This document shows, one piece after another, positions 1-9,608 of a DNA stretch of 64,000 nt. The notes below the pieces were generated by a model that was not told the origin of the DNA, did no database searches, and worked only from the letters and a program-made list of their open reading frames with translations. The stretch is from NCBI RefSeq assembly GCF_027923845.1, contig NZ_AP026933.1, positions 1,178,001 to 1,242,000 of the forward strand, in the 5' to 3' direction. The DNA is from Spiroplasma ixodetis. GTDB taxonomy: Bacteria > Bacillota_I > Bacilli_A > Mycoplasmatales > VBWQ01. Position 1 is the stretch's first letter. Each line of letters begins with the position of its first letter. The position numbers were made by a program, and so were the translations under genes.

Positions 1-354
1 ATAAATTCAATTGTAAATTGTTTTAAAGCTGATAGCTCATTGTTTATGAAAATTTTTAATTCTGCCATAAATTTGTTCAGGTGATCAGCCCAATAATAGT
101 TTTTGTTGTATATATTTGACTAAATCTTTATATTTAAACTTATGAAAAATAATATGTGATTTTTTTCTATTTACAGCTTTATTTTGTGCAATTAATGAAA
201 AATAATGATCATTATCTTTATTTCTATTAACTTCTCGAATAATAGTACTAATACTTCGATTAAGATTTTTAGCTATTTCACTAATTTTAACTTTAAATTT
301 CAATTGATTCTCAATATAAATTCTTTCATCTATCCCAATATGTTTATAACTCAT
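1..354 (-). CDS. IS30-family transposase, N-terminal part
   Basis: The protein starts at the ATG at 354, after a GGAG-type ribosome site, and reads MSYKHIGIDERIYIENQ. This is the usual IS30 start, with a helix-turn-helix around residues 15-40 (KISEIAKNLNRSISTIIREV) that would bind the terminal repeats. A TGA tryptophan at 82-84 joins it to the following SPEQIYGRI segment, typical of the IS30 region before the catalytic core. The DDE domain lies outside the window. It differs from the 24781 copy at one visible residue (S for N in the HTH). Confidence 0.85.
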
Positions 355-457
355 ATAAAAACTCCTTACTTTTTCTAAACTAAATTTAGCATTATGAAAT
401 TTTTATATGAGAATTTTTTGCAATTTTATTTACTTGCACTTACAAGTATAATTCAGC
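1..457 (-). mobile_element. IS30-family element, 5' part, cut by window edge
   Basis: This is the left-hand copy of an IS30-like element that recurs at 24678-25754 and 59732-60809. Its outer end (about 430-457) carries the same terminal repeat with a TAAGTGCAA core as the other copies. Only the transposase N-terminal third is inside the window; the rest lies upstream. The flank beyond 457 differs from the flanks of the other copies, which places the element end there. Confidence 0.85.
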
Positions 458-497
458 AAATTAAAAAAAATTGCAATTGCAATCTTTTAAAATATAT

Positions 498-1391
498 TTA
501 AGCTTTTGGAGTTCCAAAATCTAGAGTATTTGTAACTTTTACTTCTCCAAATTTTACGGTTAAGTATACTTTTTGAGCTGTATACTTAGGTATCACTGTT
601 TGACCTTGATCATCAGAAGTTCAAACTAATGATACTTTATCTTTGCTAAATAAGTTAACTAAAGAATTATATAGATTTTTTTCTTTAGAATTCTTAGTTT
701 TTCAAGGTAAAGACTTAAGTACATCTTTGCCTTGTTCAAATCCATTAGCTTTAGTTAAATCCAATTTTGCTGATTGTACAAGCGTATCTATTTGAGTAGG
801 AACACCTAATGTATCTTTCTTAAGAGTACTAATAGTATATTTTTTTACAGATTTGGCATCATCTCCAGTTGCCTTATCCATAATATTAATTTGACAAGTA
901 CCAGCTGCAACTTTAAAATCAGTTGTACCAACAGCTTCAATTTTACCTGCTTCAGTACTTTCAACTTTTGCAGATAAGGCAGTAATAGATGTAACTTCTT
1001 CAGCTTTATAAAAAGCAGTAGTGCTACCAGATGTAAATCCTAAATCTTTTAAAAACGCTGCAGCATCAGCATCTTTTGCTTTAAATTTGTCAACATCAGC
1101 ACCGTCACCTGCTTTTAATAATTTTTCGTTAAATTTAGTTGCTGTAATTTTTGTACTATCAGCAGCAGGAACAGAAATTGAATAACTTTCTTTACCAGCA
1201 GTATCATCTTTTTTTAGTTCTTGATTAATTGTACTTGTATTTTCATCACTATATCATCCTAGTAATGCTGCATATTTGCCATCTAATGTTGGCGCTTTTG
1301 TTTGAGTTCCACATGCAACAACTGAACTTGCTGCAACTGTTGTTAAAGCAGCAGCACCCATTAGTCGTAGTAATGTTTTCATGTTTCTCAT
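498..1391 (-). CDS. Surface lipoprotein, family A
   Basis: A 297-residue secreted lipoprotein. The start at 1391 (MRNMKTLLRLMG) is chosen because a GGGGG ribosome site precedes it; the frame stays open further upstream without one. Residues 1-23 form a signal peptide ending in a lipobox at VVACG, so Cys would be lipidated and the protein anchored outside the membrane. The mature start (LDGKYAALLGWYSDENTS) closely matches the lipoprotein at 37189-38076, so the two are paralogs. Other shared stretches include FLKDLGFTSG and TTDFKVAAGTCQINIM. No enzymatic motif is visible; the function is unknown. The gene lies alone between an IS30 and an IS1595 copy. Confidence 0.85.
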
Positions 1392-1552
1392 ATTGTTTTT
1401 CCCCCTTAGATAATTTTTCTGAAAAATATAAACTATTTTCTGTTCATAATTATACATTCTTTTTTTATTTGGTGTTCTTTTTATAATATTTTTCATTATT
1501 AAGTGTTATTTTGCTTTTTTTAAAAAAATAATTTCAAAAATGTTAGGATTAA

Positions 1553-1574
1553 ATTGTTCATTAACTGAACATTC
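1553..1574. promoter_or_regulatory. Inverted repeat upstream of lipoprotein
   Basis: ATTGTTCA and TGAACATT form an inverted repeat around a 5-base spacer, about 160 bases upstream of the lipoprotein start. It could be an operator or a weak terminator, since a T-rich stretch follows on the + strand. Nothing else gene-like is visible between 1392 and 1630. Confidence 0.35.
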
Positions 1575-1637
1575 TTATTATTTTTTTTATATACTCTACA
1601 GTACTTCCAAGATTATTGAGTAATATAATGTAAAAAG

Positions 1638-1664
1638 ACCTGAAAATTTTTCAGGTTTTTTTTA
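1638..1664 (+). terminator. Rho-independent terminator
   Basis: ACCTGAAAA and TTTTCAGGT pair with almost no loop and are followed by a T-run on the + strand. On the - strand a shorter T-run follows, so it may work in both directions. No + strand gene remains upstream to use it. Confidence 0.6.
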
Positions 1665-1764
1665 TATTTGCTGAAATAAAAACTACAATACTAATATTTT
1701 CATTCTTTTTCTTATTTTTACTCATAATATTTACTCCAAATTTTTATTATTTAATAAAATTTAA

Positions 1765-2704
1765 GGCTTTTCTCCCTTTATGTACTATTTTAATTTTATC
1801 ACATAAATGCTGAGAAAAGCCTATCTACGGACTTCTCCCCATATTTTTAAATCAAACATAGAATTACAGTTTCAAAACTAGGTATGTTATTGAATTTATA
1901 TGCAGCTTCTTTTGCATATAAATGAATATGATGTTTTGCAACTTTGATATGTGTTTTAAATGTTCTTCGTATATGTTTTCATACTGACTCAATTTGGTTG
2001 GTATTTACACCAGTTTTTGAAACATAGCCATCTTGATGGTTAACTGTTTCATGCTTAGTGAAAACTGATTTAAAATCGCAATATCCTTTTCAAGAATCAG
2101 TATATACAAGACATTTTGAAGAAATGTGGTTTTTTGCAAACTGCAAAAGATTTTTACTCTTTGCGTTTTTCAATACTTTCACAATTAAATTATTGGTTGT
2201 TTTTTGATAAATGCCAACAATCAAGGTTTTATTCACCAAGGATCTTCCTTGTTTTTTAAAACCCATATGTGAAAGATACATTTCATCAATTTGCACTGTA
2301 CCTTCAACAATAAATTGAGGTTTTTGTTTTGCAATACGTGTTCTGATTTTATGAGTCATTCTTCAAGCAGTTTTCAAAGTCACTCCCAATTCTTTTGCAA
2401 TATCTGTTGATGGAATTCCATGTTTGGTGTTTATTCATCTAAAGATAAGATAAAACCAAGATGTTAAAGATGTTTGTGACCTTGAAAATATGGTGCCTGT
2501 GAGAATGCTAAATGTTTGATTACATTTTAAACATCTCATTCTTTTTAAATCAGAAGTATTCAAATTAAAACTAAAACACCTAATACATTTGTTTTCTTTC
2601 AAATTTGCTATATATGCAAGACATTGCTGTTCAGTTTGAAAAGCATTGTTGAATTCATTCAGTTTCATTATTCCCTCCACAAGTACATGTGGGGAGAAGT
2701 CCCG
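1765..2704 (-). mobile_element. IS1595-family element, intact, copy 1
   Basis: A 940-bp element with left end GGCTTTTCTCCC and right end reading inwards CGGACTTCTCCCC. It is flanked by a perfect 8-bp target duplication AAATTTAA (1757-1764 and 2705-2712). This length is usual for IS1595. The left end also holds an inverted copy of itself and a copy of the right-end motif within the first 80 bp, as do all other copies. It sits in intergenic DNA. Confidence 0.92.
1847..2668 (-). CDS. IS1595-family transposase
   Basis: 273 residues, read as a single frame only if TGA is Trp (FRWINTKHG). The N-terminus has a zinc ribbon with CIRC and CLKC pairs (about residues 29-50). A helix-turn-helix follows ([17 protein letters not shown]), and then the DDE-type core: Asp in VQIDEMYLSH, Asp in VYTDSW, and an N-x-IESVWKHIRR segment near the end, the IS1595 form of the third catalytic site. 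GGAGGG lies just before the ATG. It moves the element by cut and paste with 8-bp target duplication. Confidence 0.92.
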
Positions 2705-2712
2705 AAATTTAA

Positions 2713-3037
2713 TAAATAAATCTTAACATTTTTACTAATGTTTGAAAATATTTTTAAAAAAATGTCTAATCTTTGATAAGCAGAATATATGGGAAATTAA
2801 TATCAATATAAGAACAAATTAGTATTGAAAATCGATTTAGTTCGCCTTGATTTTAAAAAAATAGAAACTTTAAAATGAATGTTATATCTTTCAATGATAA
2901 TAGAACAAAAACAATTACGACTATATAAATAATTATATTTAATCAATTTAAAACTTGAAAATTACCATTAATATAATGAAAGATATTTCTACAATATAAT
3001 CTACGATAATAAAACTCTATCCTTTAATAAATTTCTA
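2713..3037. other. Intergenic DNA, no gene seen
   Basis: Very AT-rich DNA between the IS1595 copy and the nusA promoter. No open frame of useful length, repeat or RNA signal was recognised. In many Firmicutes rimP stands directly before nusA; no rimP-like frame is visible here. Confidence 0.5.
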
Positions 3038-3066
3038 TTGTTTTCAAATTAATAATATTGTATAAT
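3038..3066 (+). promoter_or_regulatory. Likely promoter of the nusA operon
   Basis: A TTGTTT -35-like box at 3038 is followed, after 17 bases, by a perfect TATAAT at 3061. Transcription would start near 3073 and give a leader of about 155 bases before nusA. Confidence 0.65.
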
Positions 3067-3089
3067 GAACAATGAATTAGAATTATAGC

Positions 3090-3116
3090 AAGACAGCTAC
3101 CAGCTGTCTTTATTAT
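3090..3116 (+). terminator. Terminator-like hairpin in nusA leader
   Basis: AAGACAGCT and AGCTGTCTT pair perfectly around an ACC loop, followed by TATTATTT. It lies only about 17 bases downstream of the predicted transcription start and 114 bases before nusA. It therefore looks like an attenuator or a transcript 5' stabiliser, not the end of an upstream gene. Confidence 0.6.
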
Positions 3117-3229
3117 TTCTAGTGTAATATATTTTTTTATTTAAGTATATTTTCATTTTGAAATAAATCTATTTCAAATACTATTAAATAATAAACAACA
3201 ATGTTTATAAAAAACAAGGAGGAGAAAAA

Positions 3230-4405
3230 GTGGACAAAGAAATTAGTCAAATCATTTTAAATGCCATAAATGAAATTGCTGAAGAAAAACAAATAGCAAA
3301 AGAAGATATCATTGAAGCTTTAAAAGAAGGACTAAAAAAAGCATATGAATATCAAAGTCATCGTGATGATAGTACAAATATCAGAATTGAAATTGATCAA
3401 AATAAAGGTACTATTAAAATTTTAAAGGATTTAATTGTTGTTCCAAAAGTTGAAGATCCTGAATTAGAAATTGCACTTTCAACTATTAAAACAAAGAATC
3501 CCGGCTTAACAATTGGTGATACATATACGCAAATAATTCCTAGTGATCAATTCTCTCGTTTATCAATTTTTAAAGCCATTCAAGTAGTTAAACAATCAAT
3601 TCGTGAAGCAGAAAAAACATCAATTTATGATGAATTTATTGATAAAAAAGATCACATATTAATTGGTACTATTGAAAGCGTTGAAGAAACTTATATGTTA
3701 ATTAAAATTGGTAGAGCCTATGCTTTCTTACCAAAACAAAATCAAATCCCTAGTGAGATCTTACCAAAAAATAAACCAATCGCTAATAATACTTATATCA
3801 AATTTTATGTTGAAAATATTATTAAAAATAAAAACTATGGTCAAATTTTAGCATCAAGAACTCACGTTAATTTTTTACGTTGTTTACTAGAATTAGAAGT
3901 TCCTGAAATCGCACAAGGTGTAATCGAAGTTAAAGATATTGCTCGTATTCCTGGAATTAGAGCTAAGGTTGCAATTGTTAGTCATGATCCAAGCATTGAT
4001 GGGATTGGTGCATGTATTGGCCCAAAAGGCGAAAGAACAAAACTAATTACGCAAGAATTAAGTGGCGAAAAAATTGACATTATTGCCTGAAATCCTAATA
4101 TAAAAGAATATATAATTAACGCTTTAACACCAGCTAAAGTTATTTCAATTGATATTAATGAAGAAGAAAAACAAGCAAATATTATTGTTCCTACTGAACA
4201 ATTATCATTAGCTATTGGTAAAAATGGTATGGCTGCTAAATTAGTTGCCGGTGTAACTCACTGAAATATTAATATTACTTCATTAGAACAAGCAAAAGAA
4301 AATAATATTAAATTTACTTGAAATGGTAATATTAAAGAAAGTGAATATGAAAAGTTTATATCTGAATTATTAAAAAAAACACAATGAAAAAATAAAAATC
4401 AATAA
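3230..4405 (+). CDS. nusA: Transcription termination/antitermination factor NusA
   Basis: 391 residues starting at GTG 3230, with AAGGAGG nine bases upstream. NusA binds RNA polymerase and nascent RNA and controls pausing, termination and antitermination. The order of parts fits the family: an N-terminal polymerase-binding domain (MDKEISQIILNAINEIAEEK), an S1 domain (about 140-210, ILIGTIESVEETYMLIKIGR), then two KH domains (VAIVSHDPSIDGIGACIGPKG and a C-terminal LAIGKNGMAAKLVAGVT). It lacks the acidic C-terminal repeats of proteobacterial NusA, as is usual in mollicutes. Five TGA codons encode Trp. It is first in an operon with rnpM, infB and rbfA. Confidence 0.97.
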
Positions 4406-4423
4406 ACAATAAAGTAGGTCGTT

Positions 4424-4714
4424 ATGAATAAAATACCTTTAATTCAACGTAAAAAAATACCAATGCGTAAATGTATAGTTACAAATACTATTTTACCTAA
4501 ACGTGAATTAATTAGAATTGTTATTAATAAAGAAGGACAATTATTCATTGATAAAACTGGCAAACAAAATGGTCGAGGTGCCTACATCCAACCTAAACTT
4601 GAATTAATACCTTTGCTTATTAAAAAGCAGGCATTAGAACGAGCATTAAAAACAAAAATTCCAAATGAATTTTATGAACAATTAATTAATGAAATTAAAA
4701 AAAATTGAGATTAA
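4424..4714 (+). CDS. rnpM: RNase P modulator RnpM (YlxR family)
   Basis: A 96-residue protein of the YlxR family, which sits between nusA and infB across Firmicutes and binds RNA; in some Gram-positive bacteria it modulates RNase P. The family motif is clear near the start: PMRKCIVTNTILPKRELIRIV, and then GRGAYI at about residue 47. The true end is the TAA at 4712; the TGA at 4706 is Trp. It is 18 bases after nusA and 21 bases before infB, so it is co-transcribed. Confidence 0.93.
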
Positions 4715-4735
4715 TTTTCCCAAGCGAAAGGCGGG

Positions 4736-6571
4736 ATGCAAATGGCAAAAAAACGAATATCTCAACAAACACAAAATATTAATCAACAACTAAAACAAAA
4801 AACATCTCAAATTAATGAAAAAGGAGTATTTTTATATAACGAACCATTAACTATTTCAGAATTTGCTAAAGCATTGCATCATCCAGTAACTGACATTATT
4901 AAATACTTCATGAAACAAGGCAAACTATTTAATCAAAATCAAATATTAACTCAAGAATTAATGCTTGAACTTTGTTTGGAATGAAATATTGATTTTGAAA
5001 AAGCTAAAGTGGTAACATATGAAAACTTATTAGAAAATATTAATCTCGAAGATGATAAAAAAAATTTAGTAACTCGACCAGCTGTTGTTACAATTATGGG
5101 CCACGTTGATCATGGAAAAACAACACTATTAGATACTATCCGTAATTCTAAAGTTACTAATCAAGAACACGGTGGTATTACTCAACATATTGGTGCTTAT
5201 CAAATTAAAACTAATAATAAATTAATTACTTTTATTGATACCCCAGGTCACGAAGCATTTACTGAAATGCGTTCACGTGGTTCTAAAATTACTGATATTG
5301 TTGTTTTAGTAGTTGCTGGTGATGATGGTGTGATGCCACAAACTCGTGAAGCAATTGACCATGCAAAAGTAGCTGGTGTTTCAATTATTGTTTTTGTTAA
5401 TAAAATGGATAAACCAAATGTTAATACTGATCGCATTATGAATGAACTAGCTAATTGTGATTTAACTAGTGAAGAATGAGGTGGCGATACTATTTTTGTT
5501 TATGGTAGTGCTTTAAAAAATCAAGGAATTGATGAATTATTAGAAGCAATATTAGTAATTGCTGAATTAAAAGAACTAAATGCTAATCCAAATCGATTTG
5601 CTAATGGAACTGTTATCGAATCTCATCATGATAAAAATGTTGGTTCAATTTGTACTTTATTAATACAAGGTGGAACACTAAAAGTTACTGATATTGTAGT
5701 TGCGGGTAGTGTTAAAGGAAAAATTAAACGCCTTATTAATGATACTGGTAAAATAATTACTAAAGCCGGACCTTCAATGCCTGTTCAAGTTTTAGGATTT
5801 GAAACAGCCCCTACTCCTGGTGAATCTTTTATTGTTTTTAATGATGATAAATTAGCAAGAAAAGTAGCACTAGTACGCCAAACAGAAGAAACAAATAAAA
5901 TTAGAAATAATCGACAAATTAGTTTAGGTAATTTAACACAAGATGTTGCTACAGGTGAATTAAAACAAATTAATGTTATTTTACGAGCAGATACTCAAGG
6001 TTCAGTGCAAGCAATCGTTCAAGCAGTAAATAAAATTAATGTTAATGATATTACTGTTAAGTTTATTAGAGCAACTATTGGTGGTATTAGTGAATCAGAT
6101 ATTAAACTTGCTCAAACTTCACGAAGTATTATTTATGGTTTCAATGTTCGCCCCAATCATGTTATTCGTGAAGCTGCTAACAATGCCGGTGTTGAAATTA
6201 GATTACATAATATCATTTATAAAATAACTGAAGAATTAGAATTGGCTGCTAAAGGTTTATTAGAACCAACTTATGAAGATAAAATTATTGGTCAAGCACG
6301 AGTTATTAAAACTTTTCATTTTTCAAAAGTAGGAACAATTGCTGGTTGTGTTGTCATTAATGGTTTCATTCAACGTAATAGCAAAGTTCATATCATTCGT
6401 GATAATGTTGTTATTTATAACGGTGAAATCAGTGGTTTAAAACATGAAAAAAATGATTTAAAAATTGCTAAAAAAGAAACTCAATGCGGTATTACTATTA
6501 AAAATTTTAATGACTTAAAAGAAAATGATATTATTGAATCATATTTAGTAGAAGAAGTGGAGACAAAATAG
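4736..6571 (+). CDS. infB: Translation initiation factor IF-2
   Basis: 611 residues, a short IF-2 as in other mollicutes. It brings fMet-tRNA to the 30S subunit and hydrolyses GTP when subunits join. An N-terminal IF2 segment (about 25-80) precedes the G domain: P-loop [11 protein letters not shown] (about 121), switch [10 protein letters not shown], and NKMD (about 224). Domains II-IV follow, with the C-terminal initiator-tRNA domain ending near [13 protein letters not shown]. Start 4736 (MQMAKKR) is used; the ATG at 4742 is also possible. An A8 run near residue 106 is in frame. The stop is one base from rbfA. Confidence 0.97.
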
Positions 6572-6572
6572 T

Positions 6573-6932
6573 ATGTCTATCATTAAATTTGAACAACAAG
6601 AAAGTTTCTTAAAAAAAGAAATTACTAATATATTAAAAAAAGAATCAAAAAATATTCTTTTCAAAGATATCACTATTACTAATGTAAAAATAACAAAAGA
6701 TAACAGTTATGCTACCATTTATTGAACAGTTTACTTAGATAATTTAGATATTAAAACCATTAGTACTGCTTTAGAAAAAGCGAAAGGTTTTTGTCGAAGC
6801 GCACTTGCTAAAACAAGTAATAAATATAAAGTTCCAGAATTACGCTTTAAATATGATAATACCAACACTAGAGTTAAAAACATTGAAGAAATATTAAAAA
6901 ATATCAAAAATAATAATTCTTCAAATGAATAA
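6573..6932 (+). CDS. rbfA: Ribosome-binding factor A
   Basis: 119 residues. RbfA binds the 30S subunit late in assembly and is needed for 16S 5' processing. It shows the family pattern: an N-terminal helix, then KDITITNVKITKDNSYATIYWTVY, the single KH-like fold, and the C-terminal PELRFKYDNTNTR segment (family consensus P.L.F..D). It starts one base after the infB stop, so it is translationally coupled. One TGA encodes Trp. Confidence 0.94.
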
Positions 6933-7028
6933 AAAAAATAAAATTATTAGTATAATAAAAAAAGGAATCATCAATAAAATAAGGGAATTATTCAGTAGCT
7001 ACTAAGTAAGAAAGGAAAGCTACTATTA
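6933..7028 (+). promoter_or_regulatory. Gap with weak promoter and hairpin before aguA
   Basis: A TATAAT-like box (AGTATAATA, about 6948) and an AGTAGCT/AGCTACT inverted repeat (about 6994-7024) lie between rbfA and the agmatine deiminase remnant. The repeat overlaps the ribosome site AAAGGAAAG, so it could limit translation when paired. Confidence 0.4.
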
Positions 7029-7511
7029 ATGGCACAAAAAATTTATTCAACACCAAATAGTGATGATTTTTATGTTATTCCTGAATTTTTAGAACATCAA
7101 CAATGTTGAATGGTATGACCAGAAAGAACCGATAATTGAAGATTAAGCGCTAAACCAGCACAAGAAAAAATAAGTAAACTTGCTAATATTATTAGTGAAC
7201 ATGAACATGTAAATATGATTGTTAGTAAAAATCAATTTAATAATGCTAGAAATTTATTAAATAAAAATATTACAATTATCGAAATGTCTACTAATGATTG
7301 CTTTATTCGTGATTATGGTCCAATCTTTCTTCAAAATAAAGAAACAAAGAATATTAGAGGCTTAAAATTTAATTTTAATGCTTGAGGTGGAGAAATAGCA
7401 GGTATTTATTCACCTTGAAATGATGATATGGTAGCATACAAAATATTTGAATTACAAAAAATTGATTACTATTTTCTACCAATCATTTTAGAATCTAGCA
7501 TGATTATGTTA
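7029..7511 (+). pseudogene. aguA: Agmatine deiminase, truncated by IS5
   Basis: The N-terminal 161 residues of an agmatine deiminase (family length about 365). This enzyme turns agmatine into N-carbamoylputrescine and ammonia, the first step of the ATP-yielding agmatine pathway. Recognisable blocks are MVWPERTDNWR (about 30), STNDCFIRDYGPIF (about 93) and FNAWGG (about 118), which contribute to the guanidino-binding site. The frame ends at TTA 7509-7511, where IS5 DNA begins. The C-terminal half with the catalytic Cys loop is not found elsewhere in the window, so the gene must be dead here. Confidence 0.88.
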
Positions 7512-7590
7512 GAACCTGTTTAGAATCTTTTTAATAAAATTGAAATAAAGGACAGAACAACCATTTGTAAACTAGTATTTAGTTTTCTTT
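7512..7590 (-). mobile_element. IS5-family end fragment
   Basis: 79 bp that match the 3' end of the IS5 copies at 20806 and 45782, starting with the terminal repeat GAACCTGTTTAGAATC. It is joined directly to an IS256 end at 7591. The same IS5/IS256 contact occurs near 30318, which suggests recombination between such mosaics. Confidence 0.85.
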
Positions 7591-7888
7591 CGAGGCTTTT
7601 TAATAATCTGTGTATCTTTGTTTTACAAAGTTACTAATTTAGATTAATTCTGTCTTCAAATTTTATCATAAAATGAGCAATTGCTGTATTTCAATTTTGA
7701 ATAGGCAATGTTCATTTTTTTGTTATATTTTCAATTGCCAAGTAAAATATTTTGAAAACTGCCATATCATTAGGAAAAACTTTTTTATTTCTGATGATTT
7801 TTCGTAATTGACTATTAACAGATTCAATAGCATTTGTAGTATAAATCACTCTTTTGATTTCTACTGGATAACTAATAAAAACCATTAA
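7591..7888 (-). mobile_element. IS256-family 3' fragment
   Basis: About 298 bp identical in content to the 3' end of the IS256 copies at 21824 and 28944 (right terminal repeat, then the segment coding for [14 protein letters not shown]). It is cut at 7888-7892 by the left end of an IS3 element. The rest of the copy is not present next to it. Confidence 0.85.
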
Positions 7889-7967
7889 ATTTGGATGGGT
7901 TACACTTTATTGGACACTAATTACGTAGACAAGTGAACAAATTTGTTAAAAGAAAGGAACTATAATT

Positions 7968-8246
7968 ATGACCAATATTAACTCATATACCGACGAATTT
8001 AAAAAGCAAATAGTAGCTTTATATCAAAGTGGTAAGTCAGTGTCTTGTCTTGCTAAAGAATATAATGTTACAAGAGCAGCTACTTATAAATGAATTAAAC
8101 AATTTACTAATTCAGGTAGTTTTAAAATTAAAAATAATCTTTCAGATTTAGAAAAACAATTAATTCAAGCAAATAAAGAATTAAAACAGTTACGAATGGA
8201 AAATGATATTTTAAAGCAAGCAGCACTAATAATAGGCAGAAAATAG
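7968..8246 (+). CDS. IS3-family OrfA, first tandem copy
   Basis: 92 residues starting MTNINSYTDEFKKQIVALYQ. A helix-turn-helix (SVSCLAKEYNVTRAATYKWIKQF) is followed by a leucine-zipper-like helix (LEKQLIQANKELKQLRMENDILKQA), the standard IS3 OrfA architecture for binding the ends and dimerising. AAGAAAGGAAC lies just upstream. It ends in AGA AAA TAG, where a -1 slip on the A-run would carry ribosomes into orfB. Confidence 0.85.
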
Positions 8247-8327
8247 AAATTTGGATGGGTTACACTTTATTGGACACTAATTACGTAGACAAGTGAACAA
8301 ATTTGTTAAAAGAAAGGAACTATAATT

Positions 8328-8606
8328 ATGACCAATATTAACTCATATACCCACGAATTTAAAAAGCAAATAGTAGCTTTATATCAAAGTGGTAAGTCAG
8401 TGTCTTGTCTTGCTAAAGAATATAATGTTACAAGAGCAGCTACTTATAAATGAATTAAACAATTTACTAATTCAGGTAGTTTTAAAATTAAAAATAATCT
8501 TTCAGATTTAGAAAAACAATTAATTCAAGCAAATAAAGAATTAAAACAGTTACGAATGGAAAATGATATTTTAAAGCAAGCAGCACTAATAATAGGCAGA
8601 AAATAG
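8328..8606 (+). CDS. IS3-family OrfA, second tandem copy
   Basis: The same 92-residue protein as at 7968, differing by one residue (Y-T-H-E-F for Y-T-D-E-F, from a GAC to CAC change). Unlike the first copy, it is followed by orfB DNA, so it is the copy that could be fused to OrfB by -1 frameshifting. Confidence 0.85.
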
Positions 8607-9427
8607 AAATTATTACTAAAAATAAAGTTAAATATAAAATTCGCACAATGTGTCGTTTTTTAAAACTCTCTAAATCAACATATTATTTTAATTTAAAGAA
8701 AAAGAAAAAATTCAAAATAATATTTATGATGAAGCTGTTATTAGTGCTTTTAAAGAAAATAAAGAAGTTTATGGTACTAGAAGATTAAAAGTCATACTAG
8801 CAAACCAAGAAATTTATTTATCACGCAGAAAAATTAAAAAAATTATGAATAAGCATAATTTAATATCAAAATACACTAAATTATCATTCAAAAATCATCA
8901 TAATAAAGTCAATGATAGTCAAATTACCAATCTTGTTAATAGAGACTTTAATAATAGAATTAAAAATGAAGTTATTGTCAGTGATTTAACTTATGTTCAA
9001 GTTAATGGTAAATGAAACTATATTTGCCTATTAGTAGACCTGTACAACCGCGAAATTATTGGACATAGTGTTGGAGTTAAAAAAGATGCATCATTAGTAC
9101 ATCAAGCATTTATGCACTCAAATCGCTGTTTAAAAGATATTCAAATATTTCATAGCGATCGCGGTAATGAATTCAATAATAAAACTATTGATAAACTTTT
9201 ATTAGCATTCAATATTACCCGTTCTTTAAGCAAAAAAGGATGTCCTTATGACAATGCTGTTGCTGCAACTTTTAAAACTTTCAAAACAGAGTTTATTAAT
9301 GATAAAAATTTTACATCATTAATCCAATTAAAATTAGAATTATTTGATTACTGATTTAAGAAAAACTATTCGTTAAAAATGAACAAATGTCTACCAAAAA
9401 ATAGTCCTAAAAAGGGTTGCCATTCCA
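8600..9427 (+). pseudogene. IS3-family OrfB transposase, inactive
   Basis: An IS150-like DDE transposase: EVYGTRRLKVILANQ (HTH_21-type block), the first Asp in VIVSDLTYVQ, the second in FHSDRGNEF. The third catalytic residue, Glu, is missing because three bases are deleted (YDNAVAATFKTF). A one-base deficit in an A-run near 8703 shifts the frame after the N-terminal 37 codons. The end after FDYW is unrelated to the normal YINWYNNIRIHST tail seen at 39225. All three changes argue for a dead gene. Confidence 0.82.
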
Positions 9428-9605
9428 ACTACCTGAATTAGTAAATTGATTCATTTATAAGTAGCTGCTCTTGTAACATTATATTCTTTTATTACCACTT
9501 TGAATAAAATAAAACGGTATATGAGTTAATATTGGTCATAATTATAGTTCCTTTCTTTTAACAAATTTGTTCACTTGTTCGTAATTTTAAATAAAGTGTA
9601 ACCCA
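9428..9605 (-). mobile_element. Inverted IS3 orfA fragment
   Basis: About 178 bp of the IS3 left end and the start of orfA, in opposite orientation to the copy before it (it contains the reverse complement of the ATGACCAATATTAACTC start). It has internal deletions relative to the intact copy. The ISL2-like element at 9609 cuts it. Confidence 0.75.
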
Positions 9606-9608
9606 ATA

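Larger units (their letters stand above)
7892..9427 (+). mobile_element. IS3-family element with internal tandem duplication
   Basis: The left end is TGGATGGGTTACAC and the right end reads ...TTGCCATTCCA; these are imperfect inverted repeats that begin TGG, as in IS3/IS150. The first 360 bp (7892-8251) are repeated head-to-tail at 8252-8611 with a single visible base difference, so orfA is present twice. Compared with the copy at 38125, orfB has lost a GAA codon (NAVAATF instead of NAVAEATF), and its last 30 codons are replaced. This copy cannot encode a working transposase. Confidence 0.88.

Noticed and set aside
1229-1486. Open frame on the + strand across the lipoprotein start (and similar frames at 5248-5436, 25784-26221, 31452-31919, 35141-35371)
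   Set aside because: Each lies antisense to a gene with a ribosome site and recognised product; composition is that of a mirror frame.
2090-2680. IS1595 transposase as two short genes
   Set aside because: The apparent break is one or two TGA codons, which encode Trp in this organism; the frame is continuous.
9428-9605. Intergenic terminator or regulatory region
   Set aside because: It is an inverted piece of the IS3 left end and orfA with deletions.
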